64,000 nucleotides of DNA, taken from the NCBI GenBank assembly GCA_019188255.1, contig JAETXT010000001.1, forward strand, positions 930,001 through 994,000, written 5' to 3'. Shown piece by piece: positions 48,062-59,471 of this stretch. Position numbers and translations under genes: made by a program. Position 1 is the stretch's first letter. Each line of letters starts with the position of its first letter. The DNA comes from Verticillium longisporum. Its lineage: Eukaryota > Ascomycota > Sordariomycetes > Glomerellales > Plectosphaerellaceae. The notes under the pieces are model-generated. The model did no database searches. It saw only the letters and a list, made by a program, of their open reading frames with translations, and was not told the origin of the DNA.

Positions 48062-50093
48062 TACGACGCGAGCTCTGGGTGTTGGGCCAAGATACCAGCG
48101 ATCACACACTCTTGCTATTGACGAACAAACATGTGACAAAGGGGTTGAGGGGAAGAGTCTGTCAGCTGAGGTCATCATCCTCTGAAGGGTGCACACCTAA
48201 TGCTGTACGACACACGCAATGCTCTTACGCTGATGACAGAGCCAATATGGGGTCGAAAATTGGATCCCTTCAAAAACAAGCAGAGGAGAGCTTTGGGGGG
48301 GTGATCGGCAGCCGCATCACTGGTAGGGCTGAGCTGTTCAGCCTCCTCTTAGTGTTATGGTGGCTGTCGAATGATGTGAGCAAAAAGCGTGGCAGTGATG
48401 TGACTTCATCAACGCCAGCACAAGGCTTGGAGGTGCGTCAGGATCGTCTAACTCGTTGGTAGGGTGGCATTCTGTTGCTGGCGGATTGGGCGAGGTACAT
48501 GACGTGTATGCAGGTCTGAGACTAGATAGATGCAGATGTCTTGGACACGGTTGATAGGCGCCTGCGCCTCCTGATAGGACAAACAGACACCACACTGGCT
48601 GTTGCGCTACGCGGGGACGAAGCCGGCGAGCTCGGAATCACCGAGGTTGCTTGTATTCGCTGACCGCATCCAAAAGGGTCGAAAAGGAAGTGGGATCACG
48701 ACCGAGACATGAATGAGAAGCACTTCCTCCTAAAACTGCTCATCTGGCTATGCATAATGGCTGAAGTGGACGGTCCAGGATGTCTAAGCATCGGTCATTG
48801 CCGTCTGTGGAGACCAGGGGACCTGGACCGTGTGTGTGGGGGGACCAGCGGAAGGTCGAGTTGCTGGTCGCCCCTCACAATGTAGGTAGGTACATGTATG
48901 TCTTGGGGGGCCTGAATGCACCACCAAAGACGAGCTGAGGTGCATCGCTTGGTTAGCCAGGAACAGGTAGCACACCTCGACGCCCCGGCGGATAGCAGCA
49001 GACAATGTCGCCCAAGATGCGTTCGCTAGAGATAGTTAGCAACACGAAAGACTAAATCTGCCTCATGCTCAAAGATCGCGATGCAGAGTGCCATAGGTAG
49101 CCAAAGATTGACGTTTGAGAGGCAGCCGTCTGCTGATGTCACAGGGCAGACTTCAAACGCTGATCGGCCTCAGTCCCCATCATTTGAGAGCACCGCCCCA
49201 GCGTCCTGGGTCAGGTTGTCGGTCATGACATCTGAGTGGACGCGTGCGACGCAACTGCCACGCTGCATGTACCTCCAGCCCAACACCCCTTGCGAGGCAA
49301 TTGAGGATCGGGTATCGGTTTTCGCGGGGGCGAGCCAGAGACGTTATGCAAATTTGGCCAGAAAGACAAGGCGAGCGAGAGAGGTAGCACAGCAACCAAA
49401 TGGAGATGAAAAGGTGTTTCGAGACGCGAAGTCGCCCAAGGCTTGACCAAGACTAGTAGTAGACTGCCTTATGGACCTGGGAATAGGATGACATAACAAA
49501 TTACCCCGGTCCTCCAGTGGACCCAGTCCAGGAAAGCAGCAGTGCGCCGAGAGGTCCGGCTTCTGCGTCTTACCCTGACCGCAAGCAAGAAAGGAAGAAC
49601 CACCCCGACCCGCTAGCCCGCCTGCCAATTGATCGCGTCGGTACTTTCGTAGCAGAGCTGGCTGGCTGCCCGCCTACCGTGTGCTCCACGTCTGCGCCCG
49701 TATTCACTGCCAGTCAGACAGGCATTGTCCTGCACGCAAGTACAAGTAGGCACACGGCAAGTACGTCCGTGTCCCAGCTGCCGTACCTGAAGTGAGGCAA
49801 GGTTGCCCAGGTGCTCTGCCCCAGCCCCGTCATCGTCCATCTCTCGTCCTCTTTTCGTTCTTTCTTTCTCTTTTCTGCTTCACTGCGACAACCCTCTCAA
49901 CTGTCTGATTCTCACGAACGCAAACCTCTCACCGACCCCGTCTTCGACAGCGTCCATGTCTCAGCCGATCTGACGAGACATTGTGCCGCCAGACGTCTGG
50001 ACCCCGCCTTGGGATTCTCGTCCGGTCTCTGCTCCTTCCTCCACCCCACCTTTATGAATCGCCATCCAGTCGCTCGTTTTTTGTTCAACCATC
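48062..50093. other. 2-kb gene-free region
   Basis: No supported gene or repeat array. Several short open frames on both strands lack features. The right end (from about 49820) is very pyrimidine-rich and is the leader of the PPxY gene. Confidence 0.45.
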
Positions 50094-51577
50094 ATGCATC
50101 TATTCGCCCACCACATGCCTGCCGTTCTTGTCTTGTCTCCAGACTCTCGGGAAGATGCACCGAGGCGGCAAGCCCTCGCTCGTCGTCAACAGGGCAATGA
50201 GCGCAAGCTTGTGACAATTGTACGCCTGCGCTACCACCTTCGGCTGGCTCGCACCAGCCAACGCATCGCTCGTCTGTGCCATGCTAATCATCCTTGCTCC
50301 AGATTATTTTAGCCTGCCTCATGGGCCTGATCCTTCTGACATTACTTTATCTCGTGATTCGCGCATTTCGATTTCGCCATGCAAACAAAAAGAAGGGAGG
50401 CAACGCCCAGACTGGTAACCGTGGCTGGTTTTCTGGTCTGTCGCTGACCGGTCGCGGACGCGATTATCAGCAAGCCCACGACGATGATGCAGTTGAAGCT
50501 TCTACCGGCCGGCGAAACCGCACCTCAGTCCGCTTTGCCCCTGCTGCCGGCGAGGGGCACGCTTCCTCGAATACTACCTCGACGATTGACCGCAATACTT
50601 CGGTCCGCTCCGTCATGACTCTGCCTGCTTACAGGGCCCAGGCTCTTGAGAATGAGCAGGTCATCGGTCGCGAAGGCGAGAGAGATGGTGTCGATATTGT
50701 TGTCGAAAACCCCACGGCCGAGGAGGACGAGGAAAGAAGGGAGCGCGAAATGGCATCACTGTACGAGATCCGCGAGGCCCGCCGACAGGAAATCGCCGGC
50801 CGTGAGGCGCGCAGACGGGAGCGACAGGGCACTAGGACTAGAAACGATGCTGAGGCACTACAAATCATCAGGGAGAGGACTCGCGCTGCCAGTAACAACT
50901 CTGTGCTGGAAGAACTACGCCGCGATCACGAGCGCCTCAAGAACGAACGTCAACGCGCATTCTCGAGCGTACCATATGGTGTTCTCGGCGTTGCACGGCA
51001 CGATGGAACGCGCCTGCGCGCCAACAGCAACGAGAGCGAGAGGATGGGCTTACTGTCTGACGCTGCTAGCATCGCTGCCACATCAACCCGCTCTGGCATC
51101 ATCTCGCCCATGCAGCACCAGAGAGCAGCTAGCTCGGGCTCCGTCTTGAGCTTTGACAGCGATCTCCCGTCGCCAGGATTGCCGAGATCACGCGCCAGCT
51201 CACGACCTTCGACACCTCGTCTCAATACTCGAGCCGGATCGAGCCCCGAAATCATCGAGCCCGATTCGGACATGCCCCTACACTCTCCCCCTGGATACGA
51301 AGATGTCTCATTGGAAGATACCCGCTCGGGGGCTACAACTCCTCACAATGAGCCGCCTCCCGTATACAGCGGACCTGCGCAGCGAAGAGCCTCGCAGTTG
51401 GTGACGGAAATGTCTGATTTAGCCGCCGGGAGGCGGTCGCCTACGGATCGCCGAGCTGATGAGGACTCTCCCTCCCCGAGGAGTGGCATTACTGCCCCTC
51501 AACTGCCACAACTCCGCCTCCAGCCTCTCCCCCAGATCGTCATTGAGCCTTCAAGCGCAAGACCACAGGACGACTAA
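50094..51577 (+). CDS. Single-pass membrane protein with two PPxY motifs
   Basis: Exons 50094-50219 and 50303-51577 joined across an 83-nt intron (GTACGC donor, GCTAATC branch, CCAG acceptor) in phase 0; 466 residues. The junction makes one continuous helix, LVTIIILACLMGLILLTLLY (about 39-58), which supports the model; starting inside exon 2 would need a TTG start and cut the helix. After it come basic RFRHANKKKGG, then a long disordered cytosolic region with charged coiled-coil-like stretches (EEDEERREREMASLYEIREA) and Ser/Pro-rich parts. Near the C-terminus are PPGY (371-374) and PPVY (394-397), the recognition motif of WW domains in Nedd4/Rsp5 ubiquitin ligases. Architecture resembles fungal Rsp5 adaptors or vacuolar cargo, but I recognise no named family. 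Confidence 0.78.
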
Positions 51578-52185
51578 ACAGAGTGGTAGTCTATTGATTG
51601 CCACCACATGACTAATTACAACAAAACCCCACACCTGAGATGATAATGATAAATCAAGGGGTTCGAACAAAGACAGACGCTCCGTGCTGCGGGTGATCCG
51701 ATGTTATTTTATCTGATTTGCAGGGATTGTGTCCTTTCCAGGCATACCACCTCCATCCTACAAGGCGTTTTTGGGAGCAGGACGGGACAGCGGGGTTCCA
51801 TTTGTCTTTTGCTTGTTCAGCGTCCTTTCGTTTTGTATATTAACCTGGGCCTTGGGGTCCAGTCTGGTCCACTGAAGTACAGTTTTCAGTCCACGCGCCA
51901 GCACATAGCAACGATCCTTGAAGCGAGAAGCGAGTGAAGAGATTTTGCAAGATCTAGGTCATATATATCAATCATTTACAAGAAATGTTTTGCCTTTTCG
52001 TTACCTGCTTGGCATTCTTGAATGCAAAGCATGTGCAGGGGGGTTTTCTTTTTTACGAGAATCGCTGCAAGATGAACCTGACGAAGGATTGCTACCTCCG
52101 AGGCAACCATACTACAGACAGAAGGTGGCGATACGTCGATGCTACCAACTTCGGACCTAGGAAAAGCCTCCTTGATCATGCATAC
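51578..52185. other. Convergent intergenic region
   Basis: 3' UTRs of the PPxY gene (+) and the UstYa-like gene (-). A plus-strand frame 51985-52380 overlaps the latter and is a shadow. Confidence 0.45.
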
Positions 52186-53099
52186 TTAAATCCAGAGCTC
52201 GTCGTCCGCCCTCTTTGCATCCAGGAACGTCTTCACCTGCTCATAGTCCCTGCATACATGCTTCGCATCCCAACCATCACTGCCCTCGAACCCAGGCGGA
52301 AACGTTGTCTGCGTACCCTCGAGCGCCACGTCGCCGCAGCAGAGAATACTCTGGCGAAGGTACTCGAAGCAGTGCTGTAGGTGAAAGCCCCCGTCCTCCG
52401 GGTTATGGGCTTCGCCGTCATGCTGATCGTGGTCGTCCTCGGCGCGGCGCCGGCTGCTCGCTGCACCCGGCTGGAGGGAGGCGAACTCTTTGACGATCGC
52501 GTGGAGGCAGTGCAGCTGATGTGTCACGCTCGTAGTGAAGACGCGCTTGGGCGCGTATTCGGGGAGGGGTGTAGGGAGGTTGTTGAGATCCTTGGCTGGC
52601 GTGGTGTCGAGGTAGCCGAGCCCACGCGGGATGAGGCCGAGCCATGCGTCCTGCGTCTCGTTGGAGAGAAAGGTCGAGAGGTTGGTGGGGATGTAAGTCT
52701 CGGACGGCGAGAAAGTTGTCAATTGTTGGGAGACTTGGCTCGTGTCAGCAAGTACGCTACAAGATCTGCATTTCATAAAAGGTTGGGTATGATGGGAGCC
52801 GCACACTCGGGGATGAAGCCTGTGATGTCGCCATTCTGCGACATGCGGTCGGAGGGTTCTTGCTGTTGCATTTGGCGGTCAAGGACGAGAAGGAGAATTA
52901 TGATTAGGAGTGATGTGTCAAGGATCCAGCGCCAGCGGGAGAGGAAGCGAAAAATTGAAGATGTCTGTGATTTCTGGTGCTCGACGTCATCGTCCCAAGG
53001 TCGGGACTCGCTGCTGTGTAGCAGTGCTGCCTTGGACTCCGCATGGAACTCAACTTCCCTGAAGTCGTCGTCTTGGTAGGGTGATGTGTCGCGCTGCAT
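52186..53099 (-). CDS. UstYa-like (DUF3328) membrane oxidase
   Basis: Exons 53099-52805 and 52734-flanked 52733-52186, with a 71-nt intron (GTGCGG donor, GCTGAC branch), give 280 residues. The join yields GFIPEFSQQLTTFSP, the family pattern. The protein has a cytosolic N-terminus, one membrane helix (about 58-74), and both copies of the catalytic signature: HQLHC (170-174) and HCFEYLRQS (219-227). UstYa proteins are copper- or metal-dependent oxidases known from fungal ribosomal peptide (ustiloxin, phomopsin, asperipin) and other pathways, where they make cyclising or halogenating oxidations. No precursor peptide with repeated cores and Kex2 sites, and no second UstYa gene, is visible nearby. 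A His/Asp-rich insert (about 193-205) between the motifs is unusual. Confidence 0.88.
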
Positions 53100-54702
53100 G
53101 ATGGGAAGCTCCAGGCTTTCGATGAAAAGAGTCTGCGCAAAATAGAAAGAAATCGTACAATGAAAACAAATGACGAACTATATCATGATGAAGTGAAGTG
53201 GTCCGAAACGAACAAAAGTCGTGACTCTGGGGGTTTGAGTCAACGGATTTCGCAGCTACAGGTGAACTATATCGCTCTATCAAGTCTGATTTTCAACACT
53301 GAAACAGTCAAGGGGGACTTCAGATGGCGGGGATCTAGCAGGTCCCCTCCTGGGACGAGGTTGCAGTTTCGGGCCGCTGAAACGAGAGGCTGGTTCGCGG
53401 TGGAGCAAGCTCTGACGGACGCTGTTTGAGAATGGGGATGAGATAGGCTCAACGGACGATCCCCCATGGGTTGAGCCCAAAAGTGAACCGTGACATCTTG
53501 GCGAGCCTTCACATATCGAAGAGGGTGATGAGGCCATTATGCTTGGCCATAAGGCCGCGTGATTTGGTCGCCTACGTGCCCATCGAAAGATACCCGCCTG
53601 GTGATGGCTTGTCTGTTCGTGGGCCGGTGTACGCAGCCTCCTCAGCTCGGAAGCTTCGGTTTGGACTCTTCACATGCTGCTCATCAATCGATCAATTCGT
53701 CAGCATTTTGATGAAGCCTAGATACGCGGGTGATGCTGGAAGGAACACGCGCGCGCGATACATGAGGTGGTCAAGGGCGGATGTGTTGCCCCCACACCCA
53801 GTGGTGTTACTCCAGACACCTGGATCGACCCATAGTGGAAGCAACGTAAGCTGCAGTCGACGAACATGGTCGGCGCTGCCCAAGCTACTAATCATCAACC
53901 GCTAAAAGGGGTATGAATTACAGGTCCGATCTCTGGAAAATGCAGGCTGCCAATGAGAAGCACCCTTGCTGGATCTCGAACTGTTAACACAATCAATCAT
54001 CGTCCTTAGGTGTGAAGTTGCCGCAGTGCTGCAATGTAGCCGCTCCATATGGAACGTTGGCATGATCAATGGTGTACATCAGCCATGACTAGTTGATTAT
54101 GTAGCCAGATGGAGAATGGTGTGCTCTGGCGCCTCGCTGGTTTGGGACGCTTGGGTAAGGATTGCAAGCACAGCACATGTCGTCAATGGTGCCTGTATGG
54201 TGTTGAATCCCCGACTTGTTAAGCAGTTACTCAGCTTGAGTGATGATGCCCCTCAGTGGGGCCGCTGCTGGCCATGCTACGTCAGGGCTAGCGCGGGGCA
54301 AGCTTCCGCCGGCCGCCAGTCTTGGGCGGGACGAGTGACGGAGGGGTAGAGATCCATGAAGCTCCCCTCCCTCCAATGGGAAGAACATCTGGGACGAGAA
54401 GAAAGGAGGGGCTAACCCATCTCAATGCCACCGTGGATCAACTCGTTGGCATCGAGGATGTGATGGCGCCCGCCCATTGTATTGTCCGCGGTACGCACCG
54501 TGGCGTATCTGACCGCCGACAGAACTGAACAAGACTAGGGCAGCTTGGTGAACAGCTTGATGTATAAGAGGGGCACGGCGTTCCTCGTTCTGACTCGATC
54601 TTGTTCTTGCTATCCATTCCATCTTTTCATCCAGTATCACAGCTACTACCTTCACACACAAAGCTCATCACTCGTCTCAAATACGCTTGCAGAAAAGTCA
54701 CC
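53100..54702. other. 1.6-kb gene-free region
   Basis: Promoters of the UstYa-like gene (-) and the quinone reductase (+), the latter with TATAAGAG at 54563-54570. I looked here for a small secreted precursor with repeats and found none. Confidence 0.45.
54563..54570 (+). promoter_or_regulatory. TATA box (TATAAGAG)
   Basis: About 140 bases before the quinone reductase ATG, followed by a CT-rich leader. Stress genes of this type are often TATA-driven. Confidence 0.5.
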
Positions 54703-55793
54703 ATGGCTCCCAAGATCGCCATCGTCTATGTAGGACCGCCCCAGCTCACCTCCCTTTCTCTTCTCCTATTTTCAGGTCGACCGGCTCCCAGATCGAGAAG
54801 ATGTCTAGTTTCCCAAGGACTTCCAATACTCGTATCTCCTGAGAATGGCCGAGACCCAAGGGTCTACGGGGCTCATGCCCCTCTCAAGACACGACACCAA
54901 TAGGCTCCCAGATGCGTTCATCGCATGCAAGATCGTTTTAGCGGCCACCTTTGCGTGCGGAGTTCCGCGCCCATCCACTTCACCTCTCGCGGCTGAAGAA
55001 AAGCACCAGTCCACCGTGATCTGTTTTGGCGAACATGACTGATTTGAGCTACATGCTGACCGTTTTTTCCCTCCCAGTACTCCACCTACGGACATATCAG
55101 GCAGCTGGCGGACGCTGAGAAGGCCGGCATCGAGAAGGCCGGTGGCACCGCCGACCTGTATCAGTATGTGCCCCCTTGGAAGCTGCCCACTAGCTGCTGA
55201 GATTGCTCACTCGGCCCTCAGGATTCCCGAGACCCTCTCTGAGGATGTCCTAGCCAAGATGCACGCCCCTCCTAAGCCAACAGACGTTCCCGTCCTCGAG
55301 GACCCCAGTGTCCTCGCCGAGTACGATGCCTTCCTGCTGGGCATTCCCACTCGTTATGGCAACTTCCCCGCCCAATGGAAGGTATGTTCACACAGCATTG
55401 TCAGGGCAGATTATTCCTTCGGGCAAAAACTAACAATCATGACTCCCACAGACTTTCTGGGACAAGACCGGCAAGCAGTGGGCGACCGGTGGCTTCTTCG
55501 GCAAGCTGGCTGGCGTCTTCATCTCGACCGGCACTCTCGGCGGCGGCCAGGAGTCCACTGCCATTGCCTCTCTGTCCACCCTCGCCCACCACGGCATCAT
55601 CTACGTGCCCCTCGGCTACGCCAAGACCTTCGGCCAGCTGTCCAACCTCGAGGAGATTCACGGCGGCTCTCCCTGGGGCGCCGGTACCTTTGCTGGTGGA
55701 GATGGCTCGCGCCAGCCCACCAAGCTGGAGCTGGAGATCGCCACTCTCCAGGGCGAGCAGTTCTACCTCACTGCCAGCAAGCACTTCAGCTGA
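54703..55793 (+). CDS. NAD(P)H:quinone oxidoreductase, WrbA/Pst2 type
   Basis: Exons 54703-54729, 55078-55163, 55222-55381 and 55452-55793 give 204 residues. Flavodoxin-fold FMN enzymes of this type reduce quinones by two electrons and protect against oxidative stress; fungal members include yeast Pst2/Rfs1 and the Alternaria allergen Alt a 7. Visible: [15 protein letters not shown] (FMN phosphate loop) formed across intron 1, [36 protein letters not shown] and YVPLGYAK. The first exon encodes only nine residues and the first intron is 348 nt, so automatic calling could easily miss the start. Cytosolic; family members associate with plasma-membrane eisosomes in yeast. The ATG has a good CACCATGG context. 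Confidence 0.93.
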
Positions 55794-56925
55794 AGGGTGT
55801 GAAGCCGGTTTGCCAATGGTGCTGATAGAATAGCGAAATTGAAACTCCAGTGATCTCCATGTGATATTCTTCGGTTGCTTTCCCTCCTATTCGCCACCGT
55901 GTCGACAGTACGTTGCTTCGTAGATGTGATATCAGGTTCGCATGATATGTGAGCTCAAGCAAAGCGAAGGCCCACGTGGGAATTTATTGTCCCATCGTCT
56001 TGGAATCAGGATTGCGCCCGCGGTACGTAGGACGGAAAACAATCTAGAGCCACCTAAAGACTAGGTGAGGGGTAACCACTAAGTTTAGCAATCCCCAACG
56101 CACGGTGTAGAGGTCGTGGCCAAGGGCTCGCACAGACAGTGCCAACTCGTGAAACATGTTCATGTCGCGCGAAGATGCTCCGCAAGACGCCGAAACCTTC
56201 CCTGACGTTGCTAAGCTTTCAGGGGGCGATGCGTTGATCCCTGCAAACCCTTTCAGATCTGAGAGGATCTTCGGCTCGGCCAGGCTCGGTAGGTTCCTCG
56301 ACCACGTCTTTGTACTGTCGAATAATGGACTCGCGCTTATATTATGCTGGCCGTCTCGTCGTTGTCAACGAAGCGATCTAGGAAGCCGTGAACTGGAAAC
56401 CGGTGCTCCACCTACCCATCTCGGCGTAGAGGAGGGCTCATTCCAAGCATTCCGTCTCAACTTTTTGACCGAGCCTGTTTCCGAGCCTGACTCAAAAGAT
56501 GCTCAACCCCCGTTGGATACCGTCACTTTGATACCACCTGGAACTGCTTCACGCGGACAGGCGCAGAATTTAGAGTGCCTAGATGCATCAGGAATGGGGA
56601 AGGCGCCGCCGGGGAATCGGCGGAGCCTCTCCTCTCCTTCCTCTGGTGGTGAGCATGGATGTGCACCTACCTCATAACTCGGGACATCCCTTAAAACATC
56701 CAGCGTCTGTCGTCACTGCCCGCACTCGAATTCCAGGGCACGGGCATGGGAATTCGATGTTATCTTGTCTCCCCGTGGCAGGTCTTCCCATCTTTCACTG
56801 TCCACTGTGTCCTGATTCATCTCCCCTGTGAGACTGTTTACGGTTTCTGCGAATCTTGATCACACGACCGAACGAACAAACGAGAGGAACATCCAAGGGT
56901 GCCTTTCAACGACGACGACGACAGA
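55794..56925. other. Intergenic, nothing recognised
   Basis: 3' UTR of the quinone reductase and promoter of the methyltransferase gene. A plus-strand frame 56156-56677 has no domain and is not called. Confidence 0.45.
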
Positions 56926-58121
56926 ATGGCAGCGAATCCGCGTCGGTTCATTCAGATGCTCTGGCTGGCAGCTGGCCTCCTCTTCACGATCGCCTTTCTG
57001 CACACCTCTCCTGCTGGCGGCCATGCCAAGGCCTGGGTGAGCGACAAAGTTGGCCAGTATGCCTCTGTCGACAGCACCCGTCTGTCAATGAAGGACCACA
57101 TGGCCCGCGCCGAGGCGAGCTGGGCCAAGACGGTCAAGCAGCGTCACGACATGATCGTTGCCGATTATGGCGACGTCTCTAAGATGCCTCTGTAAGTTCT
57201 ATTACATGTTAGCTTCCTTCTGACGAGCAATGCTGAACGGGGATTCCCCACGCAACAGCTTCCCTACGACCGACTCGGCGTCGTATCACATCCACCCTTA
57301 CACCATCTGGGACTTTACGCCGGCATCGTACGGCTGCCCCCACGAGATCGAGCGTGTCGGCCGCATGGGCGATGGTGGCAAATGGGTGTGCGGCATGTCA
57401 AGATATGTCGACTTTCCGGCCGACAGGCAGTGTATCATTTATTCCTTCGGTGTCCGGGACGAGTCGAGCTTTGGTGGGTGATTGTGGATCGAAAAAGTCC
57501 TCCGGCTCGACTGAATGCTGATACATCTGCGCAGAGAACGAAATGCTGAGCCGAACAAACTGCACCGTCTGGGCATACGACTTCTCGGTTGTCGACTTTG
57601 GCGAGCAGCTTGAGACCTGGAATCGCGATCGCGCCCACTTCCTCCAAGCTGGCATTGCGGGCAAGACGGATAAGACGAAGAACCCGCCGTTCTACAGCAT
57701 TGCGGAGCTCATGAAGATGAACAATCACGAGTACATGTGAGTGAAGCTCTGTCCTCAAGTGGCGAGGTTAGCCCGAATTCTGCTAATCCATACCCCAAGT
57801 GATATCCTGAAGATGGACATTGAGTTCGCCGAGTTTGAGGCCATGGACGGCCTCAGCGACGACTTTCCCCTGGCCCAGGGACTCGAGCTGCCCATCGGCC
57901 AGCTCATGGTTGAGATTCACTTCTTCAATGGCCTCACCTCGAAGAACTACCTGGACTGGTGGGAACGTCTCGAAGCCCGCGGCCTGCGCCCGACCTGGAC
58001 TGAGCCGAACCTGCTGGCCGTCACTATGAATCTCGCTGGTAGCAAGGACCCCATCCTGGCCGAATACACGCTGATCAACGCGCACGACAAGCGCAACATT
58101 ATCTTTGGCAACGTGGACTGA
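56926..58121 (+). CDS. Membrane-anchored methyltransferase (Methyltransf_22-like)
   Basis: Exons 56926-57191, 57259-57473, 57535-57736 and 57800-58121 give 334 residues. One helix near the N-terminus (about 10-26, MLWLAAGLLFTIAFL) with basic residues before it predicts a type II protein with the catalytic part in the ER/Golgi lumen or outside. The body matches the METTL24/Methyltransf_22 pattern: WDFTPASYGCPHEIERVG, DGGKWVCGM, IIYSFGVRDESSFENEML, VWAYDFSV, and DILKMDIEFAEFEAMDG, where the last acidic block resembles FkbM-like methyltransferases. Substrate unknown; luminal position suggests glycans or secreted peptides (inference). The next gene, convergent, is also a membrane-anchored methyltransferase. 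Confidence 0.85.
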
Positions 58122-58571
58122 GAGGGACGGATGGAACCCGACGGGTGGAACATGTGTGTCTTCATGGCGTATGCGTCCTTTGTGTTATGAATCAGGCGTT
58201 CTGGTGTTGGAGGCGATCATGAGAGAAGCGAAAGGCGTCGGATTCTGCAATTGAAATACATTTCATCATGTTCAGAGGTGAAAGATACGTACGCGAGACA
58301 CCAGGCTTCCCATCTCAACACGAAGCGACTAGGTTTCGTCAAGCAAAAGATCTCATGATCAAGCACCTGGTAAAATTCACCGTCACGGCAGGCCCTCTGA
58401 GTAATGTATCAGAGTTCTCTCGTGACACCACTCTGCCCTGATATCTAGGTATGAATGACAGTTCATATATGAGGCCTCCACTAGACCATGAAGAAAAAAC
58501 GACTCCAAACTCCGTCTTTCGCAAAGTGTGGCAAAAAAGAGAACAAGAGCAAACACCAACCACCCTCCGAG
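58122..58571. other. Convergent intergenic region between methyltransferases
   Basis: About 450 bases with the 3' UTRs of both methyltransferase genes. No coding signal. Confidence 0.5.
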
Positions 58572-59471
58572 CTAAATCATGCCAGCGTCCTTTTTGAAGA
58601 AGGCACAAATACCCTCCATGCAATCGATGCTCCTAATCTCACCCTCCGGCAACATGGCGTCTTCCCAGAGCAGCTCGTCGACAAAGACGCCAAACGGTCG
58701 CTGACCCGCAGAGCGGTGCGTGCGGACAGACTTGAGACGGACGCCCTCGACAAAGTAGACGCCGCCGGGGCTGACGATACGCCAGAGGTCGCGCAGGGTA
58801 TGCTCTTGTATGTCGTCGGTGCCGGCGCCGTCGTCAATGACAACGTCAAAGAGGCCGTGGACAGTGGCTTGCTCGACAAACTTGTCGAGGAAGGCCTGGT
58901 CGCCCTGGTCACCAATGAAGATGGCGGCCTTGTCGTTGTACGTGGCAAACTCCTTTGCGCACGTCTCGTCGATCTCGAGATAGGTGAGAGAGAGATGGGG
59001 AAAGTAGGAGGTAAAGGTGCGGTAGCTGGCGCCCACCTTGGCGAGAGGGTAGGGCGAGTGGTCCGGGACGGAGTGAAACGTCTCGCAGCCGAGTCCGATT
59101 TCGAGAACCTTGACGTGGCGGTCTCGGATGGCGGGAAGATACTTCTCGTACATAAAATGGTGCTTTGTCGTCGTGGCCTTGTGGGAGCCGTATTGCAGGG
59201 CAATATCGCGGAAGGAGAGGCGTGGGAGGGAGGGGTCGGGAAACGGGTCGGCGCTGCTTCGAGTTAGAAAGACATGTCGGCAATCAAGCACCAGAATGGC
59301 CAAACGCAAGACGAGGGCCCTTGCGACTCACGTTTTCCAACCCCAGGACGCCTTGGTCGGGATGCCGTCGATTGGCCGGCGTGTGAATGTATAGATCATG
59401 AAGATGCAGGTGACAACGGCGAAAACGCAGACGGCTCGCACCTCGCTCTGGCTTTGCGACTTGAGCTTCAT
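58572..59471 (-). CDS. Membrane-anchored SAM-dependent methyltransferase
   Basis: Exons 59471-59332 and 59256-58572, joined over a 75-nt intron (GTGAGT donor, CTAAC branch), give 274 residues. The short first exon encodes MKLKSQSQSEVR and then a signal anchor (about 12-30, AVCVFAVVTCIFMIYTF), so a type II membrane protein. The catalytic part begins with LSFRDIALQYGSHKATTTKH, the pattern of sugar O-methyltransferases of the macrocin/MycE kind, followed by motif I VLEIGLGC (97-104), the acidic LTYLEIDE, and FDVVIDDGAGTDD (183 on), then PGGVYFVEG. The motif with DDG is the metal- and SAM-binding type. It converges on the other membrane-anchored methyltransferase, so both may act on one luminal substrate. 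Without exon 1 it would look soluble. Confidence 0.87.

Noticed and set aside
51578..54702. Fungal RiPP cluster around the UstYa-like gene
   Set aside because: No secreted precursor with repeated cores, no second UstYa, peptidase or P450 in the window.
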